Shown one piece after another: positions 19,301 to 26,695 of a stretch of 64,000 nt of DNA (its first letter is position 1; the number at the start of each line of letters is the position of its first letter). The position numbers and the translations under genes are program-made. This stretch comes from a virus, in the IMG/VR virus record IMGVR_UViG_3300009610_000003, positions 18,173-82,172 of that record. The stretch is one strand, 5' to 3'. Under the pieces are notes generated by a model. It ran no database searches. It was not told where the DNA came from and was given only the letters and a program-made list of their open reading frames with translations.

Positions 19301-19588
19301 TCACTTCCGCCAGCGCACGCTGATGCGGCACTGATCTAGGTCGGGCCGCTCTTTGCTGGTGGTGATGAGCGTGTTGCAAAGCTCGCCGATGGTCTGCGAG
19401 CCCCGCCATGGGGCTTCCAGCTTGCCCGCCAGCCAGCCATCGGGGCTGATCAGCGAGGCGCTGACGATGTAGACCGGCACCTGCTGGGATGTGCTGGCGT
19501 CCGAGGCCGCAGGGTCTGGCGCTGGTGCGTCAGGCGGTGGCGGCACCGGGGTGATGTTTTCGAGGTCGATCAAGGTTTCCTGTTTCAT
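19301..19588 (-). CDS. small Pro-rich protein downstream of terS, 95 aa
   Basis: Start at ATG 19588 overlaps the previous gene by ATGA. N-terminal acidic, Pro/Ala-rich segment (PVPPPPDAPAPDPAAS) then a folded part with VYIVSASLISPDGWLAGK and SVRWRK. No family recognised. Third gene of the terS operon, ending at the palindromic element, so possibly a head or packaging accessory. Confidence 0.6.
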   Translation of the reverse strand: MKQETLIDLENITPVPPPPDAPAPDPAASDASTSQQVPVYIVSASLISPDGWLAGKLEAPWRGSQTIGELCNTLITTSKERPDLDQCRISVRWRK

Positions 19589-20064
19589 CCCGGACCTGCT
19601 GTCGCTGTGACTGATTTGGTGGTGGCGATCACCGTGGTGGGTGCCGCGTTCTCTGCCGCGCCCGTGTTGCGCAGCGTCAGGTTGAGCGCGGCAATCACCG
19701 TGATCTGGAACACGCCCGCCGTGGCGACGGTCACGCACATCCCCACGGCGAGCCCCGTGGTCGCAGCCACAGGCACGACCACGGTCGCACCCACAGCGGG
19801 CTGCGTGAACCCTGCGGTGGTCGTGGTCGGCGTCACGCCCGAGGGGCGCGTAAGCTGCACATCGGTGTCGCAGGCCGCCTGCGCCAGCGCGATGCTGGCA
19901 TAGGGGCCTGATGTTTTGCGGGTGGTGCGGTATTTCGCGCTGTTGGTGCGGTCAACGAAATACTCGTTGCCGAAGCGCCGGATGCGATGGCCGTATCGGC
20001 CACTGTCGAAGAAGGCCGGGATGGCACCATAGTTTCGGATGTAGGCGTGCGAGGTGACGGCCAT
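19585..20064 (-). CDS. virion-associated candidate downstream of terS, 159 aa
   Basis: N-terminus MAVTSHAYIRNYGAIPAFFD and RIRRFGNEYFVDRTNSAKYR; C-terminal half is Thr/Ala/Val-rich beta-like repeat sequence (TTTTAGFTQPAVGATVVVPV) like surface or decoration proteins. Its start shares one base with the terS stop (TGATG) and its stop overlaps the 95-aa gene. Role unknown; a structural protein is a guess from composition. Confidence 0.55.
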   Translation of the reverse strand: MAVTSHAYIRNYGAIPAFFDSGRYGHRIRRFGNEYFVDRTNSAKYRTTRKTSGPYASIALAQAACDTDVQLTRPSGVTPTTTTAGFTQPAVGATVVVPVAATTGLAVGMCVTVATAGVFQITVIAALNLTLRNTGAAENAAPTTVIATTKSVTATAGPG

Positions 20065-20561
20065 CAGCTTTCCTTCTCAGCCTCTTCCTGCGCCTTGGCA
20101 CGGTCGGCCATGGCCTTGATGCGACGCCTGAGTTCCGCCGTGTGATCGACCTGCACTGGCGCTTCCTCCCGCTGCACGGTGGTGATCGTCGCCTTGGGGC
20201 CATAGCGCATCGGGTCGGTCTTCTCGGTGTAGATTTTCCCGGCGGTGACCCGCGTGCTGGCGTCCCATGTCCCAGCTTTGCCGTCTTCAAGGATGCCGTC
20301 AACCAGCAATTCGGTCTGAATGGTCTTCGCCTTGCGATATTTCAGGTTGAACGCGGGTTCCTGTTCCATCCACAGGAGGAAGGTTCCGGGCAGGGGGTAG
20401 TCGCGATTGTTCGAACACAGCGCGTTCAGCGTCTCGCCGTTCATGACCCGCAGGATGATCGCATCGGCCAGATCGGGGTCGAAGTCGAGCGGCCTGCGCA
20501 GGTAGTCGTCTTCGGCCCAGCGCGGCTGGTAGACGGTCACTTGTGGGACGGGGCGGGGCAT
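20064..20561 (-). CDS. terS: terminase small subunit, 165 aa
   Basis: Recognises phage DNA for packaging and recruits TerL. The sequence follows the Sf6-like small terminase layout: an N-terminal helix-turn-helix-like region (DLADAIILRVMNGETLNAL), Trp-bearing LPGTFLLWMEQEPAFNLKY, the oligomerisation helix RKAKTIQTELLVDGI, then KTDPMRYGPK and a basic/acidic coiled tail. It reads away from the 20.6 kb regulatory region. Separation from terL by an inverted six-gene cassette is unusual. Confidence 0.8.
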   Translation of the reverse strand: MPRPVPQVTVYQPRWAEDDYLRRPLDFDPDLADAIILRVMNGETLNALCSNNRDYPLPGTFLLWMEQEPAFNLKYRKAKTIQTELLVDGILEDGKAGTWDASTRVTAGKIYTEKTDPMRYGPKATITTVQREEAPVQVDHTAELRRRIKAMADRAKAQEEAEKES

Positions 20562-20659
20562 AATTCAGGGGGGAACTTAACGCCCTTCCGGGGGGCAGGC
20601 AACTGGATGAGCGTTATATTCTTGACGCTACGACGATGGGTCAAAAAGGGGCAAAAAAC

Positions 20660-20898
20660 TGCACGCCAGAAAAAACCAATAGAAAACCAATAGGCGCTAA
20701 GTGCTTATAAAAGCTCGCGTATACGTGAACACTATTAGATTTTTACGCTTTTGCTCGCGCGCGATTTTTGCAAATGAGGGTTCACGCGTACGCGATTAAA
20801 ATAAGAGATAATAGGGCTTGTGCAGCCACCCCGGATATGCGACAAGGTTGGATCGGCCCAACCAGCCGACCCGACCAACCAACCACGAAAGACCAACC
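20660..20898. promoter_or_regulatory. divergent regulatory region, repeat copy A
   Basis: Non-coding stretch between terS (minus) and the plus early block. It has two CCAATAG boxes (about 20675-20693), ATACGTGAACACTATTAG and ATTTTTAC, all repeated with small changes at 52.73-52.83 kb. Arms GCGTATACGTGAAC (20717-20730) and GTTCACGCGTACGC (20780-20793) form an inverted repeat with two mismatches. The right part is the CCAACCAACCA leader of the next gene. Candidate divergent promoter, operator or replication origin. Confidence 0.6.
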
Positions 20899-21423
20899 AT
20901 GAACCCCATCGAAACCGCCGTCGCCCCCTTGAAGGCCGACGCTATCGCCCGCGCCGAAACCGAGGCTCAGGCGGCCATCGCCCGTGCCCATGCCAAGCTC
21001 GCCGAGTTTGGCTGGGACGTTGACAAGGCCGCGCCCCGCCCGAACGGCAACATGGGCCGCGCCCAGTACAAGACCATGATGGCCCGCCACAACTGGCTGC
21101 TCAGCCTGACCGACCACACCAAGTCGTACCACCGCCACGGTGAGCCGCATATCCGCGCGGCGTCCCCGGAACGCGAAGCCCGCTACATCGTCGCTGCCCG
21201 CGAGCAGGCCGCCGCTCAGTACGACCTCTTCGTCATGAAGCTGGTGCGCAAGGTCGGCGATTGCCTGACCGCCACGCTCACCGGCTCGCACGTCTGGGGC
21301 CACAGCATCCTCACCGTTGGCAAGGCCGATGGCACCACCGAGCGCTGGAAGACCCAGCAGATTGTCAACCAGTCGGTGCTGGGGACGATCTTCAACCAGT
21401 GGCCGAGCCGGAAGGTCAAGTGA
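20899..21423 (+). CDS. conserved early protein, 174 aa, unknown
   Basis: First gene of the long plus-strand early block, after a CCAACCAACCACGAAAGACCA leader. N-terminus is helical and Ala/Glu-rich (AIARAETEAQAAIARAHAKL); the C-terminal domain has YDLFVMKLVRKVGD, LTGSHVWGHSILTV and TTERWKTQQIVNQSVLGTIF, a pattern I associate with small phage proteins without assigned function. Start at ATG 20899 rather than the upstream in-frame codon because the leader motif ends there. Confidence 0.65.
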   Translation: MNPIETAVAPLKADAIARAETEAQAAIARAHAKLAEFGWDVDKAAPRPNGNMGRAQYKTMMARHNWLLSLTDHTKSYHRHGEPHIRAASPEREARYIVAAREQAAAQYDLFVMKLVRKVGDCLTATLTGSHVWGHSILTVGKADGTTERWKTQQIVNQSVLGTIFNQWPSRKVK

Positions 21424-21629
21424 TGGCCCACCCCGCCGACCGCTTCATCAAGGCGACCGATGCCCCACGGGGCATCGTTCGTGCCTGCACGCTGTGCAGG
21501 TTCTCGGACCTCGTCCTGAAGCCCCGCCCCGGCACCGCCGGGCGCGGCTGGGGGATGCGCGAGGGCAACAAGCAGCGCGGTCGCCTGATCGCGCACATCA
21601 AGACCGCTCACCCGGAGGTGCTGGCATGA
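21423..21629 (+). CDS. zinc-finger-like small protein, 68 aa
   Basis: CTLCRFSDLVLKPRP followed by HIKTAHPEV gives a Cys-x2-Cys...His-x4-His arrangement able to bind zinc. Start overlaps the previous stop (TGATG), stop overlaps the next start (ATGA). DNA- or protein-binding is inferred; no named family. Confidence 0.6.
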   Translation: MAHPADRFIKATDAPRGIVRACTLCRFSDLVLKPRPGTAGRGWGMREGNKQRGRLIAHIKTAHPEVLA

Positions 21630-21892
21630 CCGCCACCCTCCGCGACGTGAAGAAGGCCGCCGCCCTGATCGGGGCGACGGTCGTGGACGACAAGGCGTAT
21701 GGCACCCACGAATGCACCGTCGAAGCGCCGCACCGCTATCGATGGGCCGATGGCCTGCACATGTTCGTAGACTGCACCAACCAGCCGTGGAAGCCCGACT
21801 ACCAAGACCTGCTTGACCGTATGAGCTACGGCATTGAACCCTGCACCGACCCCGAGTGCGACTGGTGCAACAGCGACGAGGACGACCAGTGA
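21626..21892 (+). CDS. small Cys-rich protein, 88 aa
   Basis: Ends with PCTDPECDWCNSDEDDQ, a CxxxxCxxC zinc-type knuckle and acidic tail; the front has LRDVKKAAALIGATVVDD and RYRWADGLHMFVDCTNQPW. No family recognised. Coupled by ATGA upstream. Confidence 0.6.
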   Translation: MTATLRDVKKAAALIGATVVDDKAYGTHECTVEAPHRYRWADGLHMFVDCTNQPWKPDYQDLLDRMSYGIEPCTDPECDWCNSDEDDQ

Positions 21893-21894
21893 CC

Positions 21895-22131
21895 ATGAAA
21901 CAATTTTTCGCCCCGCTGCTGATCGTGCTGACCCCTATCGGCGTTCTGGCCACCATTCACGGTGGCCAGAATTACCAGCGCCATCAGCTTGAGCAGACAC
22001 GGCAACACGACCGCGACACCTGTGATGCGCTCGCCGAGATTGCCGCCCTGAAGCACGTGTACGTCATCACCACGCAGGAGGTGCAACGCTGCGAAGATCG
22101 CTATCAGAAAAAATGGGGCTCGACCCGATGA
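21895..22131 (+). CDS. small membrane-anchored protein, 78 aa
   Basis: An N-terminal hydrophobic segment (FFAPLLIVLTPIGVLATI) followed by a soluble, Gln/His/Cys-containing domain (CDALAEIAALK, RCEDRY) predicts a single-pass inner-membrane or exported protein. A GTG at 21889 overlapping the previous stop is an equally possible start (two more residues). Role unknown; superinfection or membrane interference is speculation. Confidence 0.55.
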   Translation: MKQFFAPLLIVLTPIGVLATIHGGQNYQRHQLEQTRQHDRDTCDALAEIAALKHVYVITTQEVQRCEDRYQKKWGSTR

Positions 22132-22280
22132 CCCGCGTTCAGCTCCGCCGTCTGGCGATACTCACCGAGCTTGTGAAGCTGTCCAAGGACGGGTGGGCCA
22201 ACGCCCGCCCCTGCGACTACGAACCCCTTGAGGCCGAGCTTCGCTCGCTCGCCCAACCCACCGGAAAGGTGAAACCATGA
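22128..22280 (+). CDS. small protein, 50 aa, unknown
   Basis: MTRVQLRRLAILTELVKLSK, then GWANARPCDYEPLEAELRSL. Found by reading the sequence directly: ATG 22128 overlaps the previous stop by ATGA and its TGA overlaps the next ATG (22277). The exact fit in the overlap chain argues that it is real. Confidence 0.6.
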   Translation: MTRVQLRRLAILTELVKLSKDGWANARPCDYEPLEAELRSLAQPTGKVKP

Positions 22281-22471
22281 CCGACATCGAACGCGACGCC
22301 CGCGAATACTGGGCGCTTCTCCACTCTGCCCCCAATGGCTGGGGGCAGCACGTCCATCCGCGCTACGGCGCGTCCCACTACATGCTGCTGGCCATGTGCC
22401 AGCGGCATGGCAAGGATGCCTTCGACGCCGCGCTTGACGCGACGCGGGCGAGCGTCCTCGCACAAGCCTGA
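22277..22471 (+). CDS. small protein, 64 aa, unknown
   Basis: MTDIERDAREYWALLHSAPN, HYMLLAMCQRHGKDAFDAAL. A short helical protein with no recognised family. Coupled upstream by ATGA and followed by a 70-bp gap that carries the leader of the DUF2786-type gene. Confidence 0.6.
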   Translation: MTDIERDAREYWALLHSAPNGWGQHVHPRYGASHYMLLAMCQRHGKDAFDAALDATRASVLAQA

Positions 22472-22541
22472 AGCCTACCGGCCTGCCCTGTGGGCTATGG
22501 GGCAGGCCGTCAATCTCAACCCAAACATTGGAACCAAAACC

Positions 22542-23483
22542 ATGCGCTACAACCCCGTTAAAATCCGCATTCTCTGCGCCACCAACCCCAAGAAATTCGG
22601 CACCGCCGCTTGGGCTCGCTTCAACCTGTACCGGGATGGCATGACCATTCCCGAGTTCAAGGCCGCTGGCGGCTGGCAGGAAGACATCACCAACGACCTC
22701 GCCAAGGGCTTCATCAGCCTCTCAAACTTGGACAACCGCCCCGATGGCACCGCCCCGAACGGCGCTCAGAACAGCAACCGGCAGGCCGCTATCGCCCGCA
22801 TCAGGGCGCTCGCCGCCAAGACCATCGACAACGGCTGCACCGAGGCCGAGGCCATGTCCGCCGCCGCCAAGATGGGCCAGTTGATGGACAAGTATGGCAT
22901 CGCGTCCAGCGAGACTGAAATCCGCGACGAGAAGTGCCTGACCGGCATTCACGGCGGCGAGCGCAAGAAGCGCCACGAAAGCCAGTGGGTGTCATCAGCC
23001 GTGGGCAAATACTGCTCTTGCCGCGTCTGGTATCGCACCGGCACCGGGAACATCTGTTTCTTCGGCCTGCCCAGTGACGTGGAAGTCGCCACGTACCTCA
23101 TGCGTGTCATCGAAGGGTCGATGAACCGCTCGTTCAAAGACTATAAGCGCGATCCTTTCTTCCCCTCACACGAAAGCTCGCGCCGGGTGCGCAACACGTT
23201 CATGAACGGGTTTGCCCGGCGCGTGAACGCCCGGCTCGCCGAAATGCTCGCCGCCCGCGAGGCCGAGGCCCCCAAGACCACCACCGGCACCTCGCTGGTC
23301 GTGGTCAGGAACGCCGTGGTCGCCGAGCAGTACGAGGCCCTTGGCCTGCGCCTGCGCAACACCACCAGCCAGCGTGCGATGAGCTACAGCAACGCCGCTC
23401 ACGAAGCGGGCATGAAGGCCGGTGACCGGGTGCATCTGGGCAGCGCCATCAGGGGCGGTGGCGAGAACCGCCGCCTGCACTGA
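22542..23483 (+). CDS. NPKK module fused to DUF2786-like protein, 313 aa
   Basis: N-terminal NPKK module at about 10-55 (ATNPKKFGTAAWARF, GMTIPEFKAAGGW, AKGFISL), then a DUF2786-like helical segment (AIARIRALAAKTIDNGCTEA, AMSAAAKMGQLMDKYGI) and a larger domain with WVSSAVGKYCSCRVWYR and RVIEGSMNRSFKDYK as in DUF2786/DUF7168 phage proteins. Biochemical role is unknown. Start at ATG 22542 follows an AACCAAAACC leader; upstream frame is a shadow of the previous gene. One of four window genes carrying the NPKK module. Confidence 0.75.
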   Translation: MRYNPVKIRILCATNPKKFGTAAWARFNLYRDGMTIPEFKAAGGWQEDITNDLAKGFISLSNLDNRPDGTAPNGAQNSNRQAAIARIRALAAKTIDNGCTEAEAMSAAAKMGQLMDKYGIASSETEIRDEKCLTGIHGGERKKRHESQWVSSAVGKYCSCRVWYRTGTGNICFFGLPSDVEVATYLMRVIEGSMNRSFKDYKRDPFFPSHESSRRVRNTFMNGFARRVNARLAEMLAAREAEAPKTTTGTSLVVVRNAVVAEQYEALGLRLRNTTSQRAMSYSNAAHEAGMKAGDRVHLGSAIRGGGENRRLH

Positions 23484-23498
23484 CCGGCCCCAGCCAAG

Positions 23499-23520
23499 CC
23501 CCCGCGTGAAAGCGCGGGGG
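23499..23520 (+). terminator. possible terminator hairpin after the DUF2786-like gene
   Basis: CCCCCGCG, 6-nt loop TGAAAG, CGCGGGGG: 8-bp GC stem 16 bases past the stop. No U tract follows, so termination would be weak; it may only stabilise the transcript end. Confidence 0.45.
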
Positions 23521-23550
23521 TCACCCCATCCCCTGACGAGGAAACCTGCC

Positions 23551-23988
23551 ATGACCGCCACCCACCTTGCCGCGTGCGACGCCCGAGCTATCCGCTTCGC
23601 CCTTGCCCTGCCCGACAGCGCCGACCTGCCCTACCCCAGCGCCGAGGTGCTGGCCTGCCTTGACCTCAGCCATGACGTGCCGGTGATGATCGCCACAGCC
23701 GTCCTGCGGGGCCGCCTGACGCGGTGTCCCCCGGACATGCGCCTGACCCCCAAGCCGTGGCCGAAACTGCCCACAGCCGCCTCTGTGCCGGTCAAGAAGG
23801 GCCGCGTATCCGGGGATGCCGTGCTGGCCACGTGCGCGCCGAACCCCAAGAAACCCGGCAGCGCCGCGCGCGAGCGGTATGCCCGCTACGCCATCGGCCT
23901 GACCAAGAACCAGCTACGCGGGCTTGGGCTGACGCTGGAAGACCTGCTGGACGATTGCGAGAAGGGTTTCATCACATGGGCCACATGA
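23551..23988 (+). CDS. protein with C-terminal NPKK module, 145 aa
   Basis: The N-terminal two thirds (HLAACDARAIRFALALPDSA, HDVPVMIATAVLRGRL) are unidentified; the C-terminus is a diverged NPKK module (APNPKKPGSAARERYARYAI, LGLTLEDLLDDCEKGFITW). The module here lacks the AAGGW core but keeps NPKKxG, aromatic RY and KGFI. GACGAGGAAACC precedes the start. Stop overlaps the next ATG (ATGA). Function unknown. Confidence 0.65.
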   Translation: MTATHLAACDARAIRFALALPDSADLPYPSAEVLACLDLSHDVPVMIATAVLRGRLTRCPPDMRLTPKPWPKLPTAASVPVKKGRVSGDAVLATCAPNPKKPGSAARERYARYAIGLTKNQLRGLGLTLEDLLDDCEKGFITWAT

Positions 23989-24155
23989 TCGGGTACACGC
24001 TCGTTGCCACGCTTGCCCGCCGCGCTGGCCTGACCTGCCACTTCGATGGCGCATACCTCGTCTTCCGCCGTGCTGATGGCACCGAGGCCGGGCGCACGCT
24101 GATGGACGACAACGGCATGGCCAGCCGCCATGCGGTCGAACTTATTTTGAAATAG
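23985..24155 (+). CDS. small protein, 56 aa, unknown
   Basis: MIGYTLVATLARRAGLTCHF, YLVFRRADGTEAGRTLMDD. Start at ATG 23985 forms ATGA with the previous stop; an in-frame ATG at 23976 would add MGH. No family recognised. Confidence 0.55.
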   Translation: MIGYTLVATLARRAGLTCHFDGAYLVFRRADGTEAGRTLMDDNGMASRHAVELILK

Positions 24156-24159
24156 GGGT

Positions 24160-24244
24160 AGACGCACGATCCAACCCGTGCCATAAGCGTTTCGGGTCGC
24201 TCAACCAAGCGGCCCGCGACCAACCAACCACAGGAACCAGCCAC
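24160..24244 (+). promoter_or_regulatory. CCAACCAACCA leader with GGTCGC/GCGACC stem
   Basis: Contains GGGTCGCTCAACCAAGCGGC then CGCGACCAACCAACCACAGG and the start codon. The GGTCGC and GCGACC arms can pair. The same leader precedes genes at 20899, 25949 and 43351 (minus) and, in shorter form, 24575 and 24905. Confidence 0.6.
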
Positions 24245-24511
24245 ATGACCTACCGCAATCTCCGTTACCTCTGCGCCGCGATCTGCCGCGCCGAGGGCGA
24301 CTTCTCCCAGCCTGCTTTCGCGATCTACAACGATCACGGCAGGGTTCTCCGCTTCGGCACCGACCGCACGGCCATGCTGAAGCTCTTCAACCGCGCCTAC
24401 GACCGCATTCCCGGCCTGCACATCAGCGCCGTGTGGGCTCAGAACGACTACCAGCCCGTCGCCGACGCTGCCGAACGCGCGCTGGCACGCTGGGAAGCTG
24501 CCAACCTGTGA
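24245..24511 (+). CDS. small protein, 88 aa, unknown
   Basis: MTYRNLRYLCAAICRAEGDF, FAIYNDHGRVLRFGTDRTAM, YDRIPGLHISAVWAQNDYQP. Compact alpha/beta, unrecognised. Monocistronic-looking: its own CA-rich leader ahead and a UUCG hairpin behind. Confidence 0.6.
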   Translation: MTYRNLRYLCAAICRAEGDFSQPAFAIYNDHGRVLRFGTDRTAMLKLFNRAYDRIPGLHISAVWAQNDYQPVADAAERALARWEAANL

Positions 24512-24518
24512 CCTGAAC

Positions 24519-24540
24519 CGGGAGGGCTTCGGCCCTCCCG
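24519..24540 (+). terminator. UUCG hairpin after the 88-aa gene
   Basis: CGGGAGGGC TTCG GCCCTCCCG: perfect 9-bp stem with a UUCG tetraloop, 8 bases past the stop. It lacks a U tract, so it may serve as a processing or stability element as much as a terminator. Confidence 0.6.
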
Positions 24541-24574
24541 CCACCAACCACCAACCACGAAGGAACCAGCCACA

Positions 24575-24850
24575 ATGACCACCACCGACCACGACATCCG
24601 CCGCGACCCCGCCTACATGCGCTTCTGGCACGCCATCAACGAGGGCCGCGCCCTGCTGGGCCTGCCCGAGGCGCTTTTCGGCAACGTCCATGCCATGTGG
24701 ATGCAGGCCATGCAGGTCACCCAGACCGAGTTCAACTGTGCCGCCCTGCGCGGCACGACCCCGCAGCCGAGCGCCGAGCGCATCGACCCCTACGAGGCGC
24801 AGACGCGGGCCAATCGCTCGTACGCCATCAACCGCGCCAACCAGCGCTGA
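24575..24850 (+). CDS. small protein, 91 aa, unknown
   Basis: MTTTDHDIRRDPAYMRFWHA, EALFGNVHAMWMQAMQVTQT, DPYEAQTRANRSYAINRANQ. Helical with Met/Trp-rich centre, no known family. Preceded by CCACCAACCACCAACCACGAAGGAACCAGCCACA and followed by a terminator, so a single-gene unit. Confidence 0.6.
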   Translation: MTTTDHDIRRDPAYMRFWHAINEGRALLGLPEALFGNVHAMWMQAMQVTQTEFNCAALRGTTPQPSAERIDPYEAQTRANRSYAINRANQR

Positions 24851-24858
24851 ACCCAACC

Positions 24859-24887
24859 GGGGCCGCCTGACCAGCGGCCCCATTTTT
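24859..24887 (+). terminator. rho-independent terminator
   Basis: GGGGCCGC, 7-nt loop, GCGGCCCC, A, TTTTT: 8-bp GC stem and U tract, 8 bases after the 91-aa gene's stop. Confidence 0.8.
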
Positions 24888-24904
24888 CTCAAGGAACCAA
24901 CCAC

Positions 24905-25093
24905 ATGACCCGAGTTCAAATTCCCGTCTGGTCCGACAGATGGATGCGCGGCGACAGGTATGGCGAAATCGTCAAGATCGTCGTCAGGCCCGAGCCCAAT
25001 CGCGACGGCACCTACAAGCTCGCCCGCATCAAGCTGGACAAGTCGGGCAAGGTCGTCAGCTTCCCGCTCGCCGACTGTGAAGTGCTGTCATGA
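24905..25093 (+). CDS. small protein, 62 aa, unknown
   Basis: MTRVQIPVWSDRWMRGDRYG, VKIVVRPEPNRDGTYKLARI, SGKVVSFPLADCEVLS. Beta-rich, SH3-like length, no family recognised. Leader AAGGAACCAACCAC supplies the ribosome site; overlaps next gene by ATGA. Confidence 0.6.
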   Translation: MTRVQIPVWSDRWMRGDRYGEIVKIVVRPEPNRDGTYKLARIKLDKSGKVVSFPLADCEVLS

Positions 25094-25299
25094 GCGCCAC
25101 CCTGACCAAGCGCCAGCGCGACATGCTGCGCGACCTTGACCGCGACGGCGAGGCGACCGACTACGCCAGCTTCGCCGACCGCGCGCCCGGCGGGCTCGCT
25201 TGGCGCAACCGCGAGCGGGTCATCGACGCCCTGCACCGCAAGGGCCTGATCGACGGCGACCTCGCCCTGACGCCAGCCGGGAAGGAGGTGCTGGCATGA
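25090..25299 (+). CDS. winged-helix-like small protein, 69 aa
   Basis: TKRQRDMLRDLDRDGEATDY, ERVIDALHRKGLIDGDLALT, PAGKEVLA reads as a helix-turn-helix with a wing, the layout of MarR/PadR-like DNA-binding domains, though very short. A regulator of phage or host genes is possible; binding target unknown. ATGA overlaps on both sides. Confidence 0.5.
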   Translation: MSATLTKRQRDMLRDLDRDGEATDYASFADRAPGGLAWRNRERVIDALHRKGLIDGDLALTPAGKEVLA

Positions 25300-25808
25300 C
25301 CTCCCCCCTGCTCACCGTGCCCACCCTGCGCACCCTGCTCGCCGACACCGTGACCAACTGGTCGCGGCTGGGTGCGCCCGCGCTCTGCGAGCGCTTCGTG
25401 CTGAACAACGGCTGGGTGTTCAAGGGCCGCAAGCTGCCCAAGAGCTACGTCAGGGGCGAGCCCAAGAACTGTTTCCAGAACGCCGCCGACCTCGCCTCGC
25501 AGAACCGTACCCGCCTGCGCTACGTCGAAGGCTACGCCATGCGCAACCGCCTGCTGTTCCCGACGCTGCACGCTTGGTGCATCGACAGCAAAGACCGGGT
25601 GATCGACCCGACATGGGACGACCCCCAGCACTGCCAGTACATGGGCGTCCCCATGACGGCGGGGGAATGCTGGGCCGAGATGAAGCGAACCGGCGTCTAC
25701 GGCCTGATCGACCCCGGCATGGTCAACTACGAATGGATGTTCCGCCTTGACCCCGGCCTCAAGGCCGAGGTCGAGGCCGTGGTCGGCAAGGTGAACCTTC
25801 CGGGGTAA
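25296..25808 (+). CDS. papain/transglutaminase-like Cys-His-Asp protein, 170 aa
   Basis: A plausible catalytic triad is visible: Cys in GEPKNCFQNAADLA, His in FPTLHAWCIDSK, Asp in RVIDPTWDDP. Together with YVEGYA this is the order seen in papain-like and transglutaminase-like folds, including uncharacterised phage and bacterial proteins. Activity could be proteolysis, deamidation or amide transfer; none is shown. It is the last gene of a coupled trio, ahead of a terminator, within a block of small presumably host-directed proteins. Confidence 0.55.
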   Translation: MTSPLLTVPTLRTLLADTVTNWSRLGAPALCERFVLNNGWVFKGRKLPKSYVRGEPKNCFQNAADLASQNRTRLRYVEGYAMRNRLLFPTLHAWCIDSKDRVIDPTWDDPQHCQYMGVPMTAGECWAEMKRTGVYGLIDPGMVNYEWMFRLDPGLKAEVEAVVGKVNLPG

Positions 25809-25830
25809 ACGATTTGACCCGGAAGAAACT

Positions 25831-25851
25831 GGGGGCTTCGGCCCCCTTTTT
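25831..25851 (+). terminator. rho-independent terminator
   Basis: GGGGGC TTCG GCCCCC TTTTT: 6-bp stem with UUCG loop and U tract, 22 bases after the stop of the 170-aa gene. Confidence 0.85.
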
Positions 25852-25870
25852 CTTTTGCCGGGGCTTGCGC

Positions 25871-25948
25871 CGAGTAGGATCGTGCGTTATGACCTGAACC
25901 GGGTCGCAACCAACGGCCCCCGACCAACCAACCACAAGGCCAACCACC
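25871..25948 (+). promoter_or_regulatory. GGATCG box and CCAACCAACCA leader
   Basis: GAGTAGGATCGTGCGTTATG near 25872 is a weak relative of the AAAAAGGATCG promoter spacer; downstream are GGGTCGCAACCAACGGCCCC and CGACCAACCAACCACAAGG, the repeated leader, ending at ATG 25949. Confidence 0.45.
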
Positions 25949-26224
25949 ATGAACACCACCACCCTGCACTACTACCGCCAGTTCCGTGCCCACCAGCACG
26001 CCGTCGCCATGGACGGCAGCGGCAGTCTGACCGTCTACCCGAGCGGGCGCACCGAGACGAGCTATGGCAGCGCGCCCTATGGCGAACACGCGCTCAGCGC
26101 CTACCTCAGCGCCAAGTGCCACATCGCCTTTCGCCAGCGCCTCGCCGCTGACGTTGCCGACCACAAGAAGCGCAGCCGCGCCGCCAAGCAGGCGTGGAAG
26201 ACCCGCCGGGCGGGGGCACGCTGA
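25949..26224 (+). CDS. small basic protein, 91 aa, unknown
   Basis: MNTTTLHYYRQFRAHQHAVA, LTVYPSGRTETSYGSAPYGE and a strongly basic C-terminus (DHKKRSRAAKQAWKTRRAGA) suggesting nucleic-acid contact. No family recognised. Final base is shared with the next ATG. Confidence 0.6.
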   Translation: MNTTTLHYYRQFRAHQHAVAMDGSGSLTVYPSGRTETSYGSAPYGEHALSAYLSAKCHIAFRQRLAADVADHKKRSRAAKQAWKTRRAGAR

Positions 26225-26409
26225 TGACCTACGTCATCGACGGCTTCATCCCCCACTGGGACACCCCGGCCCTGCCCCGTCCCCACTGGACGACCATCGC
26301 CTGCACGAAGAGCCTCGCCGAGGCCCGTGCCCTGCTCAAGGCGGCCAACAGCGACCCTCGCTTCAAGCGCGGGCGGGTGCTGGCCGCCGGGGTGGAGGTC
26401 ACGATATGA
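26224..26409 (+). CDS. small protein, 61 aa, unknown
   Basis: MTYVIDGFIPHWDTPALPRP, HWTTIACTKSLAEARALLKA. One strand-helix unit, no family. Overlaps previous gene by one base (TGATG) and next by ATGA. Confidence 0.55.
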   Translation: MTYVIDGFIPHWDTPALPRPHWTTIACTKSLAEARALLKAANSDPRFKRGRVLAAGVEVTI

Positions 26410-26615
26410 GCGTCAGCCAGAACACCCAGCGCGGCCTTTACGCGCGGTCGTGCGACGAAACCCACTTCGCCCGCGACGCCGTCGCCGCCGAGGTCAAGGC
26501 CACGGCGCTGCGCGCCACCGGCCTTTACCAGCGCATCGAAATGCGCAGGTGGAACAATGGCACCCGCCAGCAGGCCCGTTGGGAATACAAGATCATGGCG
26601 TGGCGCAAAGCCTGA
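26406..26615 (+). CDS. small basic protein, 69 aa, unknown
   Basis: MSVSQNTQRGLYARSCDETH, GLYQRIEMRRWNNGTRQQAR. Basic and helical, no family recognised. Third gene of a coupled trio ending at a terminator. Confidence 0.55.
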   Translation: MSVSQNTQRGLYARSCDETHFARDAVAAEVKATALRATGLYQRIEMRRWNNGTRQQARWEYKIMAWRKA

Positions 26616-26638
26616 CCGGGGGAACCGGAAAATCCCGA

Positions 26639-26660
26639 GGGGGCCGCGAGGCCCCCTTTT
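26639..26660 (+). terminator. rho-independent terminator
   Basis: GGGGGCC GCGA GGCCCCC TTTT: 7-bp stem, GCGA tetraloop, U tract, shortly after the 69-aa gene. Confidence 0.85.
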
Positions 26661-26695
26661 CATTTGGGGCCGGATCAGCGTACCGTGCCGCCGCG

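Noticed and set aside
20846-25948. Repeated CCAACCAACCA words as a CRISPR array or iterons
   Set aside because: Copies are kilobases apart, each directly before a start codon, with no regular spacers. They are mRNA leaders.
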